A stretch of 64,000 bases of DNA from CAG-103 sp905215475 (GCA_905215475.1 CAJMPW010000007.1:39010-103009), one strand, 5' to 3'. Positions 43,632-52,571 are shown, counted from the stretch's first letter. The notes: a model not told the origin generated them from the letters alone. Numbers and translations: made by a program.

Positions 43632-45104
43632 ATGGAGAGACGTCCGTTTCGCATCCGGCTGCCGCGCAAGCTGATATCAAGCGTGCAGTTTCGCTTCGCC
43701 GTGACGTTCACGGCGCTCGTGGCGATCCTGCTCGCGCTCATCAACACCTACCCCACGCGCGCCTCGCGCGACATCGTGTTCGCCGAAAAGCAGAGCGCGC
43801 TCACCAACCGCGCCGCCGTCGTGTCCTCCTCCCTGTCGCTGCTCGACAATCTCACGCCGGACAACACCCGGCAGGTGCTCGCGCTGCTCGATCTGCGCGA
43901 CCTGACGCGCATCGTCGTGACCGACAGCACGGGGCTGGCCGTGTATGACTCCGCGGCCGAAAACAACATCCGCGGCAAGTACACGCTCTATCCCGAGCTC
44001 GTGCGCGCACTCGACGGTCAGGCCGTGTTCTACTCGCACTACACGAGCGAGGCGTTTCTCAGCCGCGCGGCCATGCCCGTCATGAGCAGCGGCAAGACCG
44101 TCGGCGCGGTGTACGTGTGCGAGAGCGACAGCGAGCGCGCCGCGCTCATCGGCAACATCCAGCGCCGCCTCGCCACCATCACGATCGGCATCGGCGCGGC
44201 CGCGCTCGTGGTGCTGTGGTTTTCCATCAAGATGCTCACGCGGCGCATCACGCAGCTTGCCGACGGCGTGCGCACCGTGCAGCACGGCGACTACAGCTTT
44301 CGCCTGACGCTTGCGGGCGATGACGAGCTGACCGAGCTCGGGCGCGAATTCAACAACCTCACCGAGCGCCTCGAGACGACCGAGGCGCAGCGCCGCCGGT
44401 TCGTGTCCGATGCATCGCACGAGCTCAAGACGCCGCTGGCGTCGATCCGCCTGCTGTCGGACAGCATCTCGCAGAGCGCGGACATGGACAGCGAGACGAT
44501 GCGCGAATTTGTGACCGACATCGGCAGCGAGGCCGAGCGCCTGCAGCGCACGACCGAGAAGCTGCTCGACCTGTCGCGCCGCGACGACGGCGTGCAGTCG
44601 GACGTGACGGTCGTCGACCTGCAGCAGGCCGTGCACGGGACGCTGCATCTGCTGCGCCCGCTGGCGGCCAAGAGCGACGTGACGCTCACGTGTCTCATGA
44701 GCGACGGCGCGACCGTGTGCGCATCGGAGGACGACATTTACCACATCGTCTTTAACCTCGTGGAAAACGCCATCAAGTATAACCTTCCGGGTGGGAGCGT
44801 GACCGTGCGCGTCGAGGCGCACGATGCACAGAGCATCCTGTCCGTGACCGATACCGGCATCGGCATCCCGGAGGCCGACCGCCCGAACATCTTCAACCGC
44901 TTCTACCGCGTGGACAAAGCGCGCTCGCGCGAGCACGGCGGCAGCGGGCTCGGCCTGTCGATCGTGCACGATGCGGCCGCGCTCTACGGCGGCACCGTGA
45001 CCGTGGAAGGCGTGGAGCCGCACGGCACGCGCTTTACCGTGACATTTCCGCGCGCAGAGGCGGACAACGCGCCCGAGGCGCAAAAGGAGGTGCCGGAGAC
45101 ATGA
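43632..45104 (+). CDS. Sensor histidine kinase (membrane, HAMP)
   Basis: 490 residues. Two membrane helices (about 22-42 and 180-200) flank a 140-residue extracellular sensor. HAMP follows, then HisKA with the phospho-acceptor in SDASHELKTPLASI and HATPase-c with NLVENAIKYN, DTGIGIP and GGSGLGLSIV. It partners with the response regulator upstream. The end overlaps the GerMN lipoprotein start by 4 bp, which links that lipoprotein to the signalling unit. Confidence 0.95.
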   Translation: MERRPFRIRLPRKLISSVQFRFAVTFTALVAILLALINTYPTRASRDIVFAEKQSALTNRAAVVSSSLSLLDNLTPDNTRQVLALLDLRDLTRIVVTDSTGLAVYDSAAENNIRGKYTLYPELVRALDGQAVFYSHYTSEAFLSRAAMPVMSSGKTVGAVYVCESDSERAALIGNIQRRLATITIGIGAAALVVLWFSIKMLTRRITQLADGVRTVQHGDYSFRLTLAGDDELTELGREFNNLTERLETTEAQRRRFVSDASHELKTPLASIRLLSDSISQSADMDSETMREFVTDIGSEAERLQRTTEKLLDLSRRDDGVQSDVTVVDLQQAVHGTLHLLRPLAAKSDVTLTCLMSDGATVCASEDDIYHIVFNLVENAIKYNLPGGSVTVRVEAHDAQSILSVTDTGIGIPEADRPNIFNRFYRVDKARSREHGGSGLGLSIVHDAAALYGGTVTVEGVEPHGTRFTVTFPRAEADNAPEAQKEVPET

Positions 45105-45565
45105 GGCGATGGCTTTCCCTGCTGCTGGCAAGCCTGCTCGCGCTCGGCTGCGCGGGCTGCGCAAGGCGGCAGACCGTGACAGTATACCGCATCGAGACCG
45201 GCGGAACGGCCCTGCTGCACCCAGAGACGGTCAGCGTACCCAGCGGCACAGACCCGATGCAGGCTGCGCTCGACGCGCTCGGCGCGAAGCCGGGCGACAG
45301 CACGTGCGCAAACCCCGTGCGCGACTGGCTGACGATCGACGGCAGCCGCATCGACGCCGACGGTACGCTCTGGCTGACGGTGACGGCGACGGAGACGGCG
45401 AGCGGCATCCTGCGCACGCAGGCGCTGGCCTGTCTGGTATTGACGTGCACGGCGCTCGACGGCGTGACAGCCGTCGGTCTTGCCGAGGCGGACGGCGACG
45501 TGCTGCACGCGCCGATGACCGCCGCCGATCTTGCCCTGACAGACCCCGCCACAGGCACACCATAA
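45101..45565 (+). CDS. GerMN-domain lipoprotein
   Basis: 154 residues with a type II signal (ALGCAGC region). The mature part fits a GerMN domain: VYRIETGGTALLHPETVSVP...DPMQAALDALGA, then LTVTATETASGILRTQALACLVLTCTALDGVTAVGL. GerM-type domains occur in spore-formation and cell-wall-binding lipoproteins such as LpqB and YcgB. Translational overlap with the histidine kinase suggests a role in sensing or as an output of that system. Confidence 0.75.
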   Translation: MRRWLSLLLASLLALGCAGCARRQTVTVYRIETGGTALLHPETVSVPSGTDPMQAALDALGAKPGDSTCANPVRDWLTIDGSRIDADGTLWLTVTATETASGILRTQALACLVLTCTALDGVTAVGLAEADGDVLHAPMTAADLALTDPATGTP

Positions 45566-45594
45566 CAAACCACATTCCACGGAGGTGCATATCC

Positions 45595-46668
45595 ATGCCC
45601 AACAACATTGCCCGCATCCAGCGCGCGCTGAGACAGGCGCATCTGGACGCCATCCTGCTCACCAACGAAAACGACCGCCGCTTTGCCACCGGCTTCCCGT
45701 CCTCGGACGGCACGGTGATCGTGACGGTGCATCAGGCGTTTTTCATCACCGACTCCCGCTACATCGAGGCCGCAAACGCCGCGCTGACCGGCATCGCGCA
45801 GGTGCTGCTGTGCTCGCGCGAGGCGCCGATGCGCACGCTCGTGCAGGGCATTTTGCGTGAGGCAAATGTGCAGCTGCTCGGCGCAGAGGAGCAGACGACG
45901 AGCTACGCCGAATTCACGGCCTACGAGCAGCTGCTCGGGCTCAAGCTCCAGCTGGCACAGAGCATCCTGCGCACCCTGCGCGCAGCCAAGCAGCCGGAGG
46001 AGCTGGCGATGATGTATCAGGCACAGCAGATCACGGACGAGACGTTTGCGCAGATCTGCACCGTCATCCGCCCCGGCATGACCGAGCGCGAGATCGCGGC
46101 CGAGCTCATTTACCGCATGCTGCGCCTCGGCGCGGAGGGCACGAGCTTTGACCCCATCGTACTCACCGGCCCGAACACGAGTATGCCGCACGGCGTGCCC
46201 GGCGACCGGCGCGTGGCCGAGGGCGACTTCGTGACGATGGACTTCGGCTGCCGCAAAAACGGCTACTGCTCGGACATGACGCGCACCGTCGCCGTCGGTA
46301 TGCCGAGCGACGAGATGCGCACCGTATACCAGACCGTGCTCGACGCGCAGCTGGCCGGCATCGCCGCCGCGAAGGCCGGCGTGACCGGCGAACGTGTGGA
46401 CGCCGCCGCGCGCAAGGTCATCAGCGACGCCGGCTACGGCGACTACTTCGGGCACAGCTTCGGGCACAGCCTCGGTCTCGACATCCACGAGCACCCCATC
46501 GCCGCGCCCGGCGCACACGCAAAGCTGCCGGAGCACACCGTCATCTCCGCAGAGCCCGGCATCTATCTGCCCGGAAAATTCGGCGTGCGCATCGAGGATG
46601 TGCTGCATCTCACGGCCGATGGGGCGGAAATTCTCACGCGAAGCCCGAAAAATCTGATCATTCTGTAA
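45595..46668 (+). CDS. pepP: Xaa-Pro aminopeptidase (M24 family)
   Basis: 357 residues from ATG 45595 (CGGAGGTG upstream). The N-terminal creatinase-like domain (1-130) is followed by the pita-bread catalytic domain with metal ligands in MDFGCRKNGYCSDMTRT, GHSFGHSLGLDIHE and SAEPGIYLPGKFGVRIED. It removes N-terminal residues before proline. It lies next to efp, a frequent Firmicutes pairing: EF-P rescues polyproline stalls and this peptidase handles Pro-containing peptides. Confidence 0.93.
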   Translation: MPNNIARIQRALRQAHLDAILLTNENDRRFATGFPSSDGTVIVTVHQAFFITDSRYIEAANAALTGIAQVLLCSREAPMRTLVQGILREANVQLLGAEEQTTSYAEFTAYEQLLGLKLQLAQSILRTLRAAKQPEELAMMYQAQQITDETFAQICTVIRPGMTEREIAAELIYRMLRLGAEGTSFDPIVLTGPNTSMPHGVPGDRRVAEGDFVTMDFGCRKNGYCSDMTRTVAVGMPSDEMRTVYQTVLDAQLAGIAAAKAGVTGERVDAAARKVISDAGYGDYFGHSFGHSLGLDIHEHPIAAPGAHAKLPEHTVISAEPGIYLPGKFGVRIEDVLHLTADGAEILTRSPKNLIIL

Positions 46669-46676
46669 ATATCCGC

Positions 46677-46705
46677 TTGTCAAACCAGACAATATCGTGT
46701 AAACT
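46677..46705 (+). promoter_or_regulatory. Promoter of efp
   Basis: TTGTCA (46677-46682), 17 bp, TAAACT (46700-46705). Confidence 0.6.
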
Positions 46706-46749
46706 ATATAAGATTTTTGATTCTAATTATTCTTGAGGAGGATTCCTAT

Positions 46750-47313
46750 ATGATTACAGCAGGCGATTTCCGCAACGGTGTTACGTTCGAGATGGACGGC
46801 CAGGTCATGCAGGTCGTCGAATTCCAGCACGTCAAGCCCGGAAAGGGCGCGGCCTTTGTGCGCACGAAGATGAAAAACGTCATCACCGGCGCCGTGACCG
46901 AGACGTCCTTCAACCCCACCGCCAAGTTCGAGAGCGCCACCATCGACCGCAAGACGATGGAGTACAGCTACAACGACGGCAACCTCTACTACTTCATGGA
47001 TCCCGAGACCTATGATCTCGTCCCCATCGACGAGAGCGCCCTCGGCAGCAACTTCCGCTTCGTGAAGGAGAACATGGAGTGCACCATCAGCTCCTACAAG
47101 GGCAAGGTGTTCCAGGTCGAGCCGCCCACGTTCGTCGAGCTCGAAGTGGCCGAGACCGATCCGGGCTTTGCCGGCAACACCGCCACCAACGCCACCAAGC
47201 CCGCTACGCTGGAGACCGGCGCTGAGATCAAGGTGCCGCTGTTCATCAACCCCGGCGACCGCATCCGCGTCGACACCCGCGTGGGCGAGTATCTCGAGCG
47301 CGCAAAGGGCTGA
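46750..47313 (+). CDS. efp: Translation elongation factor P
   Basis: 187 residues from ATG 46750 (GAGGAGG upstream). Domain I ends with the conserved tip loop HVKPGKGAAFVR, in which Lys32 is the position modified in many bacteria. Domains II-III follow, ending in FINPGDRIRVDTRVGEYLERAKG. EF-P relieves ribosome stalling at consecutive prolines. Several secreted proteins in this window have long Pro-rich tracts. Confidence 0.97.
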   Translation: MITAGDFRNGVTFEMDGQVMQVVEFQHVKPGKGAAFVRTKMKNVITGAVTETSFNPTAKFESATIDRKTMEYSYNDGNLYYFMDPETYDLVPIDESALGSNFRFVKENMECTISSYKGKVFQVEPPTFVELEVAETDPGFAGNTATNATKPATLETGAEIKVPLFINPGDRIRVDTRVGEYLERAKG

Positions 47314-47325
47314 GAAAACCGTGCA

Positions 47326-47360
47326 TAAAAAAGACGCTGCCTCCGGCAGCGTCTTTTTTT
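47326..47360 (+). terminator. Terminator of efp
   Basis: AAAAAAGACGCTGCC / GGCAGCGTCTTTTTTT with a short TCC loop. Confidence 0.9.
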
Positions 47361-47363
47361 AGA

Positions 47364-47412
47364 CTGTCAAAAAGTATTGCTTTTTGGCAAAGGGGGTTGC
47401 GGCCTGTCTGCA
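47364..47412 (+). repeat. Dispersed intergenic repeat, copy 1
   Basis: A hairpin CTGTCAAAAA...TTTTTGGCA followed by TTGCGGCCTGtCTGCA. The same arrangement, about 50 bases long and largely identical, recurs at 61101-61152 inside the prophage. Both copies follow a GC-rich hairpin. Confidence 0.65.
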
Positions 47413-47434
47413 GCGTCTTTTTTCTTTGCAGCAG

Positions 47435-47465
47435 CAGCGCGCCGGCTCTTACGAGCCGGCGCGCT
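47435..47465. repeat. Inverted repeat after the GNAT-like gene
   Basis: CAGCGCGCCGGCTC / GAGCCGGCGCGCTG with a four-base loop, about 20 bases beyond the stop codon of the minus-strand gene at 47484. No T tract is visible, so it is an atypical terminator. Confidence 0.6.
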
Positions 47466-47483
47466 GCGCATTGCTGTCCGTTT

Positions 47484-48698
47484 TTACTGCGCGCTCTCCG
47501 CTTCCGCGGCGGCGGCAGCGGCGGCGTTGGCCGCGTTCACATCGTGATCCAGATCCTTGATGAAGCAGCGGCGACGCTTGTGCTGCTCCTTGTCGAGGCG
47601 CTTCCACTGTGCGAGGATGTGGTCGTTTTTCTCGAGCATGGGGCCGGTCTCGGCAAACTGCACGCCGTGGCGGTTGCAGCTCTGGCAGACGTGGTCCATC
47701 ATGATGGCGTTGATGCCCTCGGTCTGCAGGTCCGGCCGCACGGCCGTGAGCAGCATGATGAGCGTGTCGCCGTGGTGCAGGTCATTGAGCACGCCCGCCC
47801 AGCCGAATGGGAACAGGCGGCCGTCGGAGTGCTTGAGCGCGACCGAGGGGTCGAGCGTCGTGACACCGAAGGCGACGAGGCTTTCCTGCTCATCGAGCAC
47901 GAAGCACACAAACTCCGGATCGACGAGCGGGATGAACTTTTTGGCATAGCGCTCGATCTGCGCGTCCGAGAGCTCCACGACGCCGTAGAGCGGCGCGTAG
48001 GCCGCATTGATGAGCTCGAAGACCTGACGGACGTAAGGACCGTATTCGCTCTTGTGATGCAGCGTGGCCACGTGCAGGTTCTTGCGCTTGAGGATGTACT
48101 GCGAGAGCTTGTGCAGGCGCTCGGCCTCCGTGCTGCCCGGGGCGGGCACGGCAATGCGGTATTCGATCCAGTCGACGTCCTTGCGGTAGCCGAGGCGGGT
48201 CAGATGCTCGGGATAATACGGCGCGTTGTAGTTTGTGAAAAACAGGCTGCGGCGGTCAAAGCCGTCGACGAGCATACCCTCGCGGTCGCAGTCCGTGAAG
48301 CCGAGCGGACCGTGCACCTGATCACAGCCCTTCTCACGTGCCCAGCGCTCGACCGTGCCGAAGAGCGCCGCCGAGACCTCGGAATCATCCACGAAGTCCA
48401 CCTGACTAAAGCGCATACAGTGCGTGCCGAACTTTTCGTTGGCCTTGTGGCTGAGGATCGCGCCGATGCGGCCGACGATCTCCCCATCGCGCCGCGCAAG
48501 CCAGCAGCGCGCCTCGCAATAGTCAAATGCGGGGTTCTTGCCCGGGGTCCAGTCATCGAGGTCGTCACCGTAAAACGAGGGGATATAGTTCGGGTTGTCG
48601 GCATAGAGCCGGTTGGGATACTGCATAAACTGGCGCAGCTCGTGCCTGGTCGTGACCTCGGTCACGACGACCGGGCTGTGCTTTTCAAACCTTTGCAT
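47484..48698 (-). CDS. GNAT-like N-acetyltransferase family protein
   Basis: 404 residues. The N-terminal half contains a GNAT-like pattern (ARCWLARRDGEIVGRIGAILSH, VDFVDDSEVSAALFGTVERWA, GPLGFTDCDREGMLVDGFD), and the second half looks like a second, degenerate acyltransferase fold. The C-terminus is poly-Ala. Such large single-chain proteins are common in Clostridia as uncharacterised N-acetyltransferases. The substrate is unknown. It has a promoter and AAGGAG ribosome-binding site of its own. Confidence 0.6.
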   Translation of the reverse strand: MQRFEKHSPVVVTEVTTRHELRQFMQYPNRLYADNPNYIPSFYGDDLDDWTPGKNPAFDYCEARCWLARRDGEIVGRIGAILSHKANEKFGTHCMRFSQVDFVDDSEVSAALFGTVERWAREKGCDQVHGPLGFTDCDREGMLVDGFDRRSLFFTNYNAPYYPEHLTRLGYRKDVDWIEYRIAVPAPGSTEAERLHKLSQYILKRKNLHVATLHHKSEYGPYVRQVFELINAAYAPLYGVVELSDAQIERYAKKFIPLVDPEFVCFVLDEQESLVAFGVTTLDPSVALKHSDGRLFPFGWAGVLNDLHHGDTLIMLLTAVRPDLQTEGINAIMMDHVCQSCNRHGVQFAETGPMLEKNDHILAQWKRLDKEQHKRRRCFIKDLDHDVNAANAAAAAAAEAESAQ

Positions 48699-48749
48699 GG
48701 GTCAATCTCCTTATAAAAACAGTGACCAGCCGGAGTCTGATCTGGCGAT

Positions 48750-48778
48750 AGTATAGCGCGCCGTGCGGCGAATTTCAA
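48750..48778 (-). promoter_or_regulatory. Promoter of the GNAT-like gene
   Basis: Minus-strand TTGAAA (48773-48778), 17 bp, TATACT (48750-48755). Confidence 0.65.
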
Positions 48779-48823
48779 CCTTTGTGTGCGCGCTTGTCTG
48801 CCCAATCTCCGCCGTTCGACACG

Positions 48824-48853
48824 AAAAAGTCCCCGGAGGCTGCCTCCGGGGAC
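48824..48853 (-). terminator. Terminator of the mini-protein gene
   Basis: Perfect 12-bp stem GTCCCCGGAGGC (48829-48840) / GCCTCCGGGGAC (48842-48853), followed by TTTTT on the minus strand. Confidence 0.85.
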
Positions 48854-48868
48854 GGGATCGCTGCGTTT

Positions 48869-48994
48869 TTACAAGAGCTCAGGATACCAGTCGTTGATCG
48901 CGTCCACGATCTCTTTGGCCTTGCCCTCCTGACAGATGTCGAGGATCTGAGATGCAAGATCGAGACCCCAGTGGATGAATGCATTTGTATACAT
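48869..48994 (-). CDS. Small 41-residue acidic protein of unknown function
   Basis: ATG at 48994, TAA at 48869-48871. AAAGGGG lies 9-13 nt upstream of the start. A near-consensus promoter (49078-49105) and a perfect terminator 16 nt after the stop frame it as an independent gene. The protein begins MYTNAFIHWGLDLASQILDI, continues with QEGKAKEIVDAINDWYPELL and looks like one or two amphipathic helices rich in aromatic residues. It has no signal peptide or membrane segment. I do not recognise a family. Confidence 0.7.
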   Translation of the reverse strand: MYTNAFIHWGLDLASQILDICQEGKAKEIVDAINDWYPELL

Positions 48995-49077
48995 GGTTCT
49001 TTACCCCTTTCTTTGCGTTCCGTCACGACACACACATTTTCGCGGCGGATGGTTGGCGGCAATACCGGTTCATGTAT

Positions 49078-49105
49078 ATTTTACGCGCACTGCACCCAAT
49101 GTCAA
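49078..49105 (-). promoter_or_regulatory. Promoter of the mini-protein gene
   Basis: Minus-strand TTGACA (49100-49105), 16 bp, TAAAAT (49078-49083). The leader is about 77 nt. Confidence 0.7.
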
Positions 49106-49209
49106 GCGCCGCGGCCATACAAACGCGCACGCAGCAGAGAAAAACGCATTTCCTGCCGGTTTCTTAGCGGAGTCCTGACAGGTTTCCTATGCTTTTCCTA
49201 TTTGCCGAC

Positions 49210-49238
49210 TTGCGCAACGCACGCAAATCGGCTATAAT
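49210..49238 (+). promoter_or_regulatory. Promoter of the zinc-ribbon membrane protein gene
   Basis: TTGCGC (49210-49215), 17 bp, TATAAT (49233-49238). Confidence 0.6.
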
Positions 49239-49300
49239 AAACGGTGCGTTCGTTCCGGGATGGACGGGCGCAGTCGACCGCGCAAGGGGGGGAATGGCAC

Positions 49301-50239
49301 ATGAAATGCCGGGAGTGCAACGCGGAGCTGCCGCATGGCGCACACCGATGCTGGCAGTGCGGACGACCGGTCCTGCATGAAAAGATCTGGCGCAACAAGC
49401 GTCTGCGCACGCTGCTCATCGGGATCGTCATCGTGCTCGTCGCCGTCGGCACGGGGTTTGCCGTTGTCGCCTCACAAGACGCCGCCGTCAACCGCAGCGT
49501 CAAGGACGCCATCTGCAACTTCCAGTTCGACACCGCCGAGACCCGGCGGCGCGACATCAAGCTCTTTCCCGCAGGCGACAACGACCTGCGCACGGAGATC
49601 ATCCGCACCGGACGGCTCTATCAGGCCGGACAGTACACGCAGGCGCTGATGTACATCGACGATCTGTACGAAAACCACACCGACAGCGAGCTGCTGGTCT
49701 ACAGCGGTGTGCTCGACGCCATGGAGGCCAAGAGCCTGCCGCAGATCTACGCCGCGGCCGCAAACGACTACAGCGCACAGGATTATCAGACCGCGCTGGC
49801 CGAATACACCGTGCTCGCCGAGCGCAACTATTCCGACAGCTCCAAGCGCCTGTTTCTCACAAACGCCCACCTGTGCGACAGCGTGGGTCAGCTTGCGCTC
49901 GCAGCCGATCTGACCAACGCGCAGGCGGCGCAGAAGCTGCTGGATCTCGTCGGCTTTTCCGACACGAACCAGATCCTCATGAGCAACGACAGCTACGCAC
50001 GGGTGTTCCTGTCCGGAAGCTGGAGCAGTGACGCGGGCGAGCTGACCGTGTCCGACGAGGGCGTGACCTGTTCCCTGCCCGGTCTCGGCGAAAAGGACTG
50101 CGTCATCCGCGGCAACGCCATCTACGACAGCGCAGACGAGGGTGCCGTGGCGTTCTACCGCTTCTCCGTGCTCAACAGCCGCATGATGATCGCCGATGCC
50201 GTCGGCGACGGACGCGCCTACACCATGTTCCGGCAGTGA
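49301..50239 (+). CDS. Zinc-ribbon membrane protein with extracytoplasmic repeat domain
   Basis: 312 residues from ATG 49301 (AAGGGGGGG upstream). A single N-terminal zinc ribbon (Cys3, Cys6, Cys17, Cys20), one membrane helix at about 33-55, then helical TPR-like segments (LRTEIIRTGRLYQAGQYTQA, YSAQDYQTALAEYTVLAE) and a C-terminal beta region. It resembles the protein at 1100-2056 in plan. Function unknown; TPR-like repeats suggest protein-protein contacts at the outer membrane face. Terminator at 50255-50290. Confidence 0.7.
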   Translation: MKCRECNAELPHGAHRCWQCGRPVLHEKIWRNKRLRTLLIGIVIVLVAVGTGFAVVASQDAAVNRSVKDAICNFQFDTAETRRRDIKLFPAGDNDLRTEIIRTGRLYQAGQYTQALMYIDDLYENHTDSELLVYSGVLDAMEAKSLPQIYAAAANDYSAQDYQTALAEYTVLAERNYSDSSKRLFLTNAHLCDSVGQLALAADLTNAQAAQKLLDLVGFSDTNQILMSNDSYARVFLSGSWSSDAGELTVSDEGVTCSLPGLGEKDCVIRGNAIYDSADEGAVAFYRFSVLNSRMMIADAVGDGRAYTMFRQ

Positions 50240-50254
50240 CCGTGACCGATATCC

Positions 50255-50290
50255 GCACTCCGCAGCGTGAGATGCTGCGGAGTGCTTTTT
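50255..50290 (+). terminator. Terminator of the zinc-ribbon gene
   Basis: GCACTCCGCAGC / GCTGCGGAGTGC with a seven-base loop, then TTTTT. Confidence 0.9.
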
Positions 50291-50334
50291 GCGCCTTCCT
50301 TCCCATTTTTGAGCAGAGCGGCGGCAAGTGCTAC

Positions 50335-50363
50335 TTGCCAAGCACGGCTTTGTTCCGTATAAT
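50335..50363 (+). promoter_or_regulatory. Promoter of the lipase-like SLH gene
   Basis: TTGCCA (50335-50340), 17 bp, TATAAT (50358-50363). Confidence 0.7.
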
Positions 50364-50412
50364 GAATTTGGTGGATTTGGAATACAAAACTACAAAATTG
50401 GGAGGAAAAAAC

Positions 50413-52497
50413 ATGAAAAAACGCATCATCAGCCTGCTGCTGTGTCTGGTTTTGATCGTGTCGCTCATGCCGGCTACGGCCGCGGCGAACATGAGCGACA
50501 GCAAGACCGTCACGGTGCGCTACGCTTCCGGTCACGGAGTGGATACCCATGACTACGCGGCGACCTTTACCTACAGCGACGAGCTGTTCACCAAGAGCGG
50601 CTACACCTATCGACAGGATCTCGCGGAGATGTCGCTGGGACTCGCCTTCGCGGCGTTTTCCAGCAAGGACTCCGAAAAAGAGGATCATCAGGCTACCGGC
50701 AACCGCAACTTTGTCTCGCTGGCAAAGCAGTGCGGCTTTGAAAACATCCGCTCCAACAAGTGGATGACCCAGCCGGCCGAGACCGACTCGATCGGCATCA
50801 ACTGCGCCAGCAAGACCATCCGCGACAACGGCGGCCAATACACCCTCATCGCCGTCGGCGTGCGCGGCAACAACTACCACGCTGAGTGGGGCGGCAATGC
50901 GCGCCTCGGCGCCTCCGGCGAGCACGCAGGCTTCGCCATGGGCCGCGATCAGGTGCTCGACTACCTGCGCGCATACATCGCCGAGGCCGGCATCACCGGC
51001 CGCGTGAAGCTCTGGATCAGCGGCTACAGCCGCAGCGCGTCCGTGGCCAACATGGTCGGCGGTATGCTTGACGATGGCTACAGCCTCGGCGCGCGCGTCA
51101 GTCTCAGCCCGCACGACCTGTACTGCTACTGCTACGAGCCGCCCATGGGCGCGACCAAGGACGAAGTGCAGGGACGCGTGTATGAAAACATCCACAACAT
51201 CGTCAACGCCAACGACCTCGTGACCTATGTCGCATTCGACAGCTGGGACTTTGCCCGCTACGGCGTTGACCGCGTCGTGCCGACGAAGGGCGACGCAAAC
51301 TACCTCAACTACAAAGCGAAGATGCTCAACGAGTTCTACCGCATCCCGAACAACGGCGGCAACATCTACTGGCCCGACCACTTCCAGGCGTGGGGCATCG
51401 ACCCGAAGGACATCACGAGCGGCGACCTCGGCAAGATCTTCAAGGTCAACATGACGCAGGAGGAATTCTACGTTGACCTGTGTGAGGCGATCACGACGTG
51501 CCTCGTCTCCTCGCGGCAGGACTACGCCGACAATCTGCAGGATTACCTCATCGCGCTGCTCGGCGACATCTTCGGCGCTGCCGACCGCGACACCTCCGGC
51601 GTGGCTGAGAGCTTTGCCAAGAAGGTGCAGGACAACGCCAAGAAGCTCTTCTACTCGCTGACCATCCCCGGTATGCTCAAAAACGGTACCGCCGTTAAGC
51701 TCCTCACCGAGTATATGGTCGAGGCGCTCAAGGAAAACGGCATCGTGACCTATGACCTCGACGGCATCCGCGACGCGTTTGCAACGCTCGTGCCGCGCCT
51801 GTCCAGGATGGCGCTCAAGTACCCCGGCACGACGATGACGCTGCTGGCAAACCTGCTCGTGATCATGAGCGCACATTTCGGCGAGGCGTGTCTTGCCTGG
51901 ATGCGCTGCCTGTCGGACACGTACATGACCAACAAGCAGCGCGTCAGCTACGCGGGACTGTTTGACGATGTGGCCGCAAGCGCGTGGTACGCGCCCGGCG
52001 TGGACTACGTCAAGTATGGCCGGCTCATGGCCGGCACCGGCAGCAACCGCTTTGCGCCGGATGCGCAGATGACCCGCGCCATGTTCGTGCAGGTGCTCTA
52101 CGCGCTGGAGGGTGCACCGTCCGTCAGCGGCATGAGCTGCCCGCTGACAGATGCCGGCGGTGACTGGTACACCGACGCCGTCATCTGGGCATACAACGCG
52201 GGCGTGGCAGCGGGCGTATCGGCAACGAAGTTTGCGCCGAACGAGCCGCTCACGCGCGAGCAGCTCGTGACGATGCTCTACGGCTACGCGAGCCGCAGCG
52301 AGCAGCTTACCGGCGGCGCGGGCGCGCTGTCCGCCTACCGGGACCAGGCGAACATTTCGCCTTGGGCGCGCGAGGCAATGGCATGGGCCGTGAGCGCAGG
52401 CATCATCTGCGGCACGTCCGCCACCACGCTCTCGCCGCAGAAGATCGGCACGCGCGCAGAGGTCGCAACCATACTGATGGGATTTTGCGAGCAGTAA
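50413..52497 (+). CDS. S-layer-homology protein with lipase-like alpha/beta-hydrolase domain
   Basis: 694 residues from ATG 50413 (GGGAGGAAA upstream). Signal peptide 1-27. Residues 40-330 look like a class 3 lipase-type alpha/beta hydrolase: GVRGNNYHAEWGG, then the elbow LWISGYSRSASVANMVGG with a candidate nucleophile Ser in GYSRS and later NIVNANDLVTYVAF. A helical region (about 340-515) follows, then three SLH repeats (about 516-694: FDDVAASAWYAPGVDYV and so on). It should be wall-attached outside the cell. The substrate is unknown. Confidence 0.82.
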   Translation: MKKRIISLLLCLVLIVSLMPATAAANMSDSKTVTVRYASGHGVDTHDYAATFTYSDELFTKSGYTYRQDLAEMSLGLAFAAFSSKDSEKEDHQATGNRNFVSLAKQCGFENIRSNKWMTQPAETDSIGINCASKTIRDNGGQYTLIAVGVRGNNYHAEWGGNARLGASGEHAGFAMGRDQVLDYLRAYIAEAGITGRVKLWISGYSRSASVANMVGGMLDDGYSLGARVSLSPHDLYCYCYEPPMGATKDEVQGRVYENIHNIVNANDLVTYVAFDSWDFARYGVDRVVPTKGDANYLNYKAKMLNEFYRIPNNGGNIYWPDHFQAWGIDPKDITSGDLGKIFKVNMTQEEFYVDLCEAITTCLVSSRQDYADNLQDYLIALLGDIFGAADRDTSGVAESFAKKVQDNAKKLFYSLTIPGMLKNGTAVKLLTEYMVEALKENGIVTYDLDGIRDAFATLVPRLSRMALKYPGTTMTLLANLLVIMSAHFGEACLAWMRCLSDTYMTNKQRVSYAGLFDDVAASAWYAPGVDYVKYGRLMAGTGSNRFAPDAQMTRAMFVQVLYALEGAPSVSGMSCPLTDAGGDWYTDAVIWAYNAGVAAGVSATKFAPNEPLTREQLVTMLYGYASRSEQLTGGAGALSAYRDQANISPWAREAMAWAVSAGIICGTSATTLSPQKIGTRAEVATILMGFCEQ

Positions 52498-52508
52498 ACC
52501 GGACAATC

Positions 52509-52546
52509 AAAAAGCGCTCGGGCAAAACTGCCCGAGCGCTTTTTGC
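52509..52546. terminator. Bidirectional terminator between the SLH and TetR genes
   Basis: AAAAAGCGCTCGGGC / GCCCGAGCGCTTTTT with a six-base loop. Confidence 0.9.
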
Positions 52547-52571
52547 GCGATCATATCGTGGTTCTATGGGA

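Larger units (their letters stand above)
48995..49300. other. Divergent intergenic region
   Basis: Contains the 5' leader of the mini-protein gene (48995-49071), its promoter, the promoter of the zinc-ribbon gene (49210-49238) and that gene's leader. Between 49106 and 49209 I see no further feature. Confidence 0.6.

Noticed and set aside
48775..49062. 95-codon minus-strand frame overlapping the mini-protein gene
   Set aside because: Reads through the terminator hairpin, is Arg/Ser-biased and lacks a ribosome-binding site. The 41-codon frame with proper signals is preferred.
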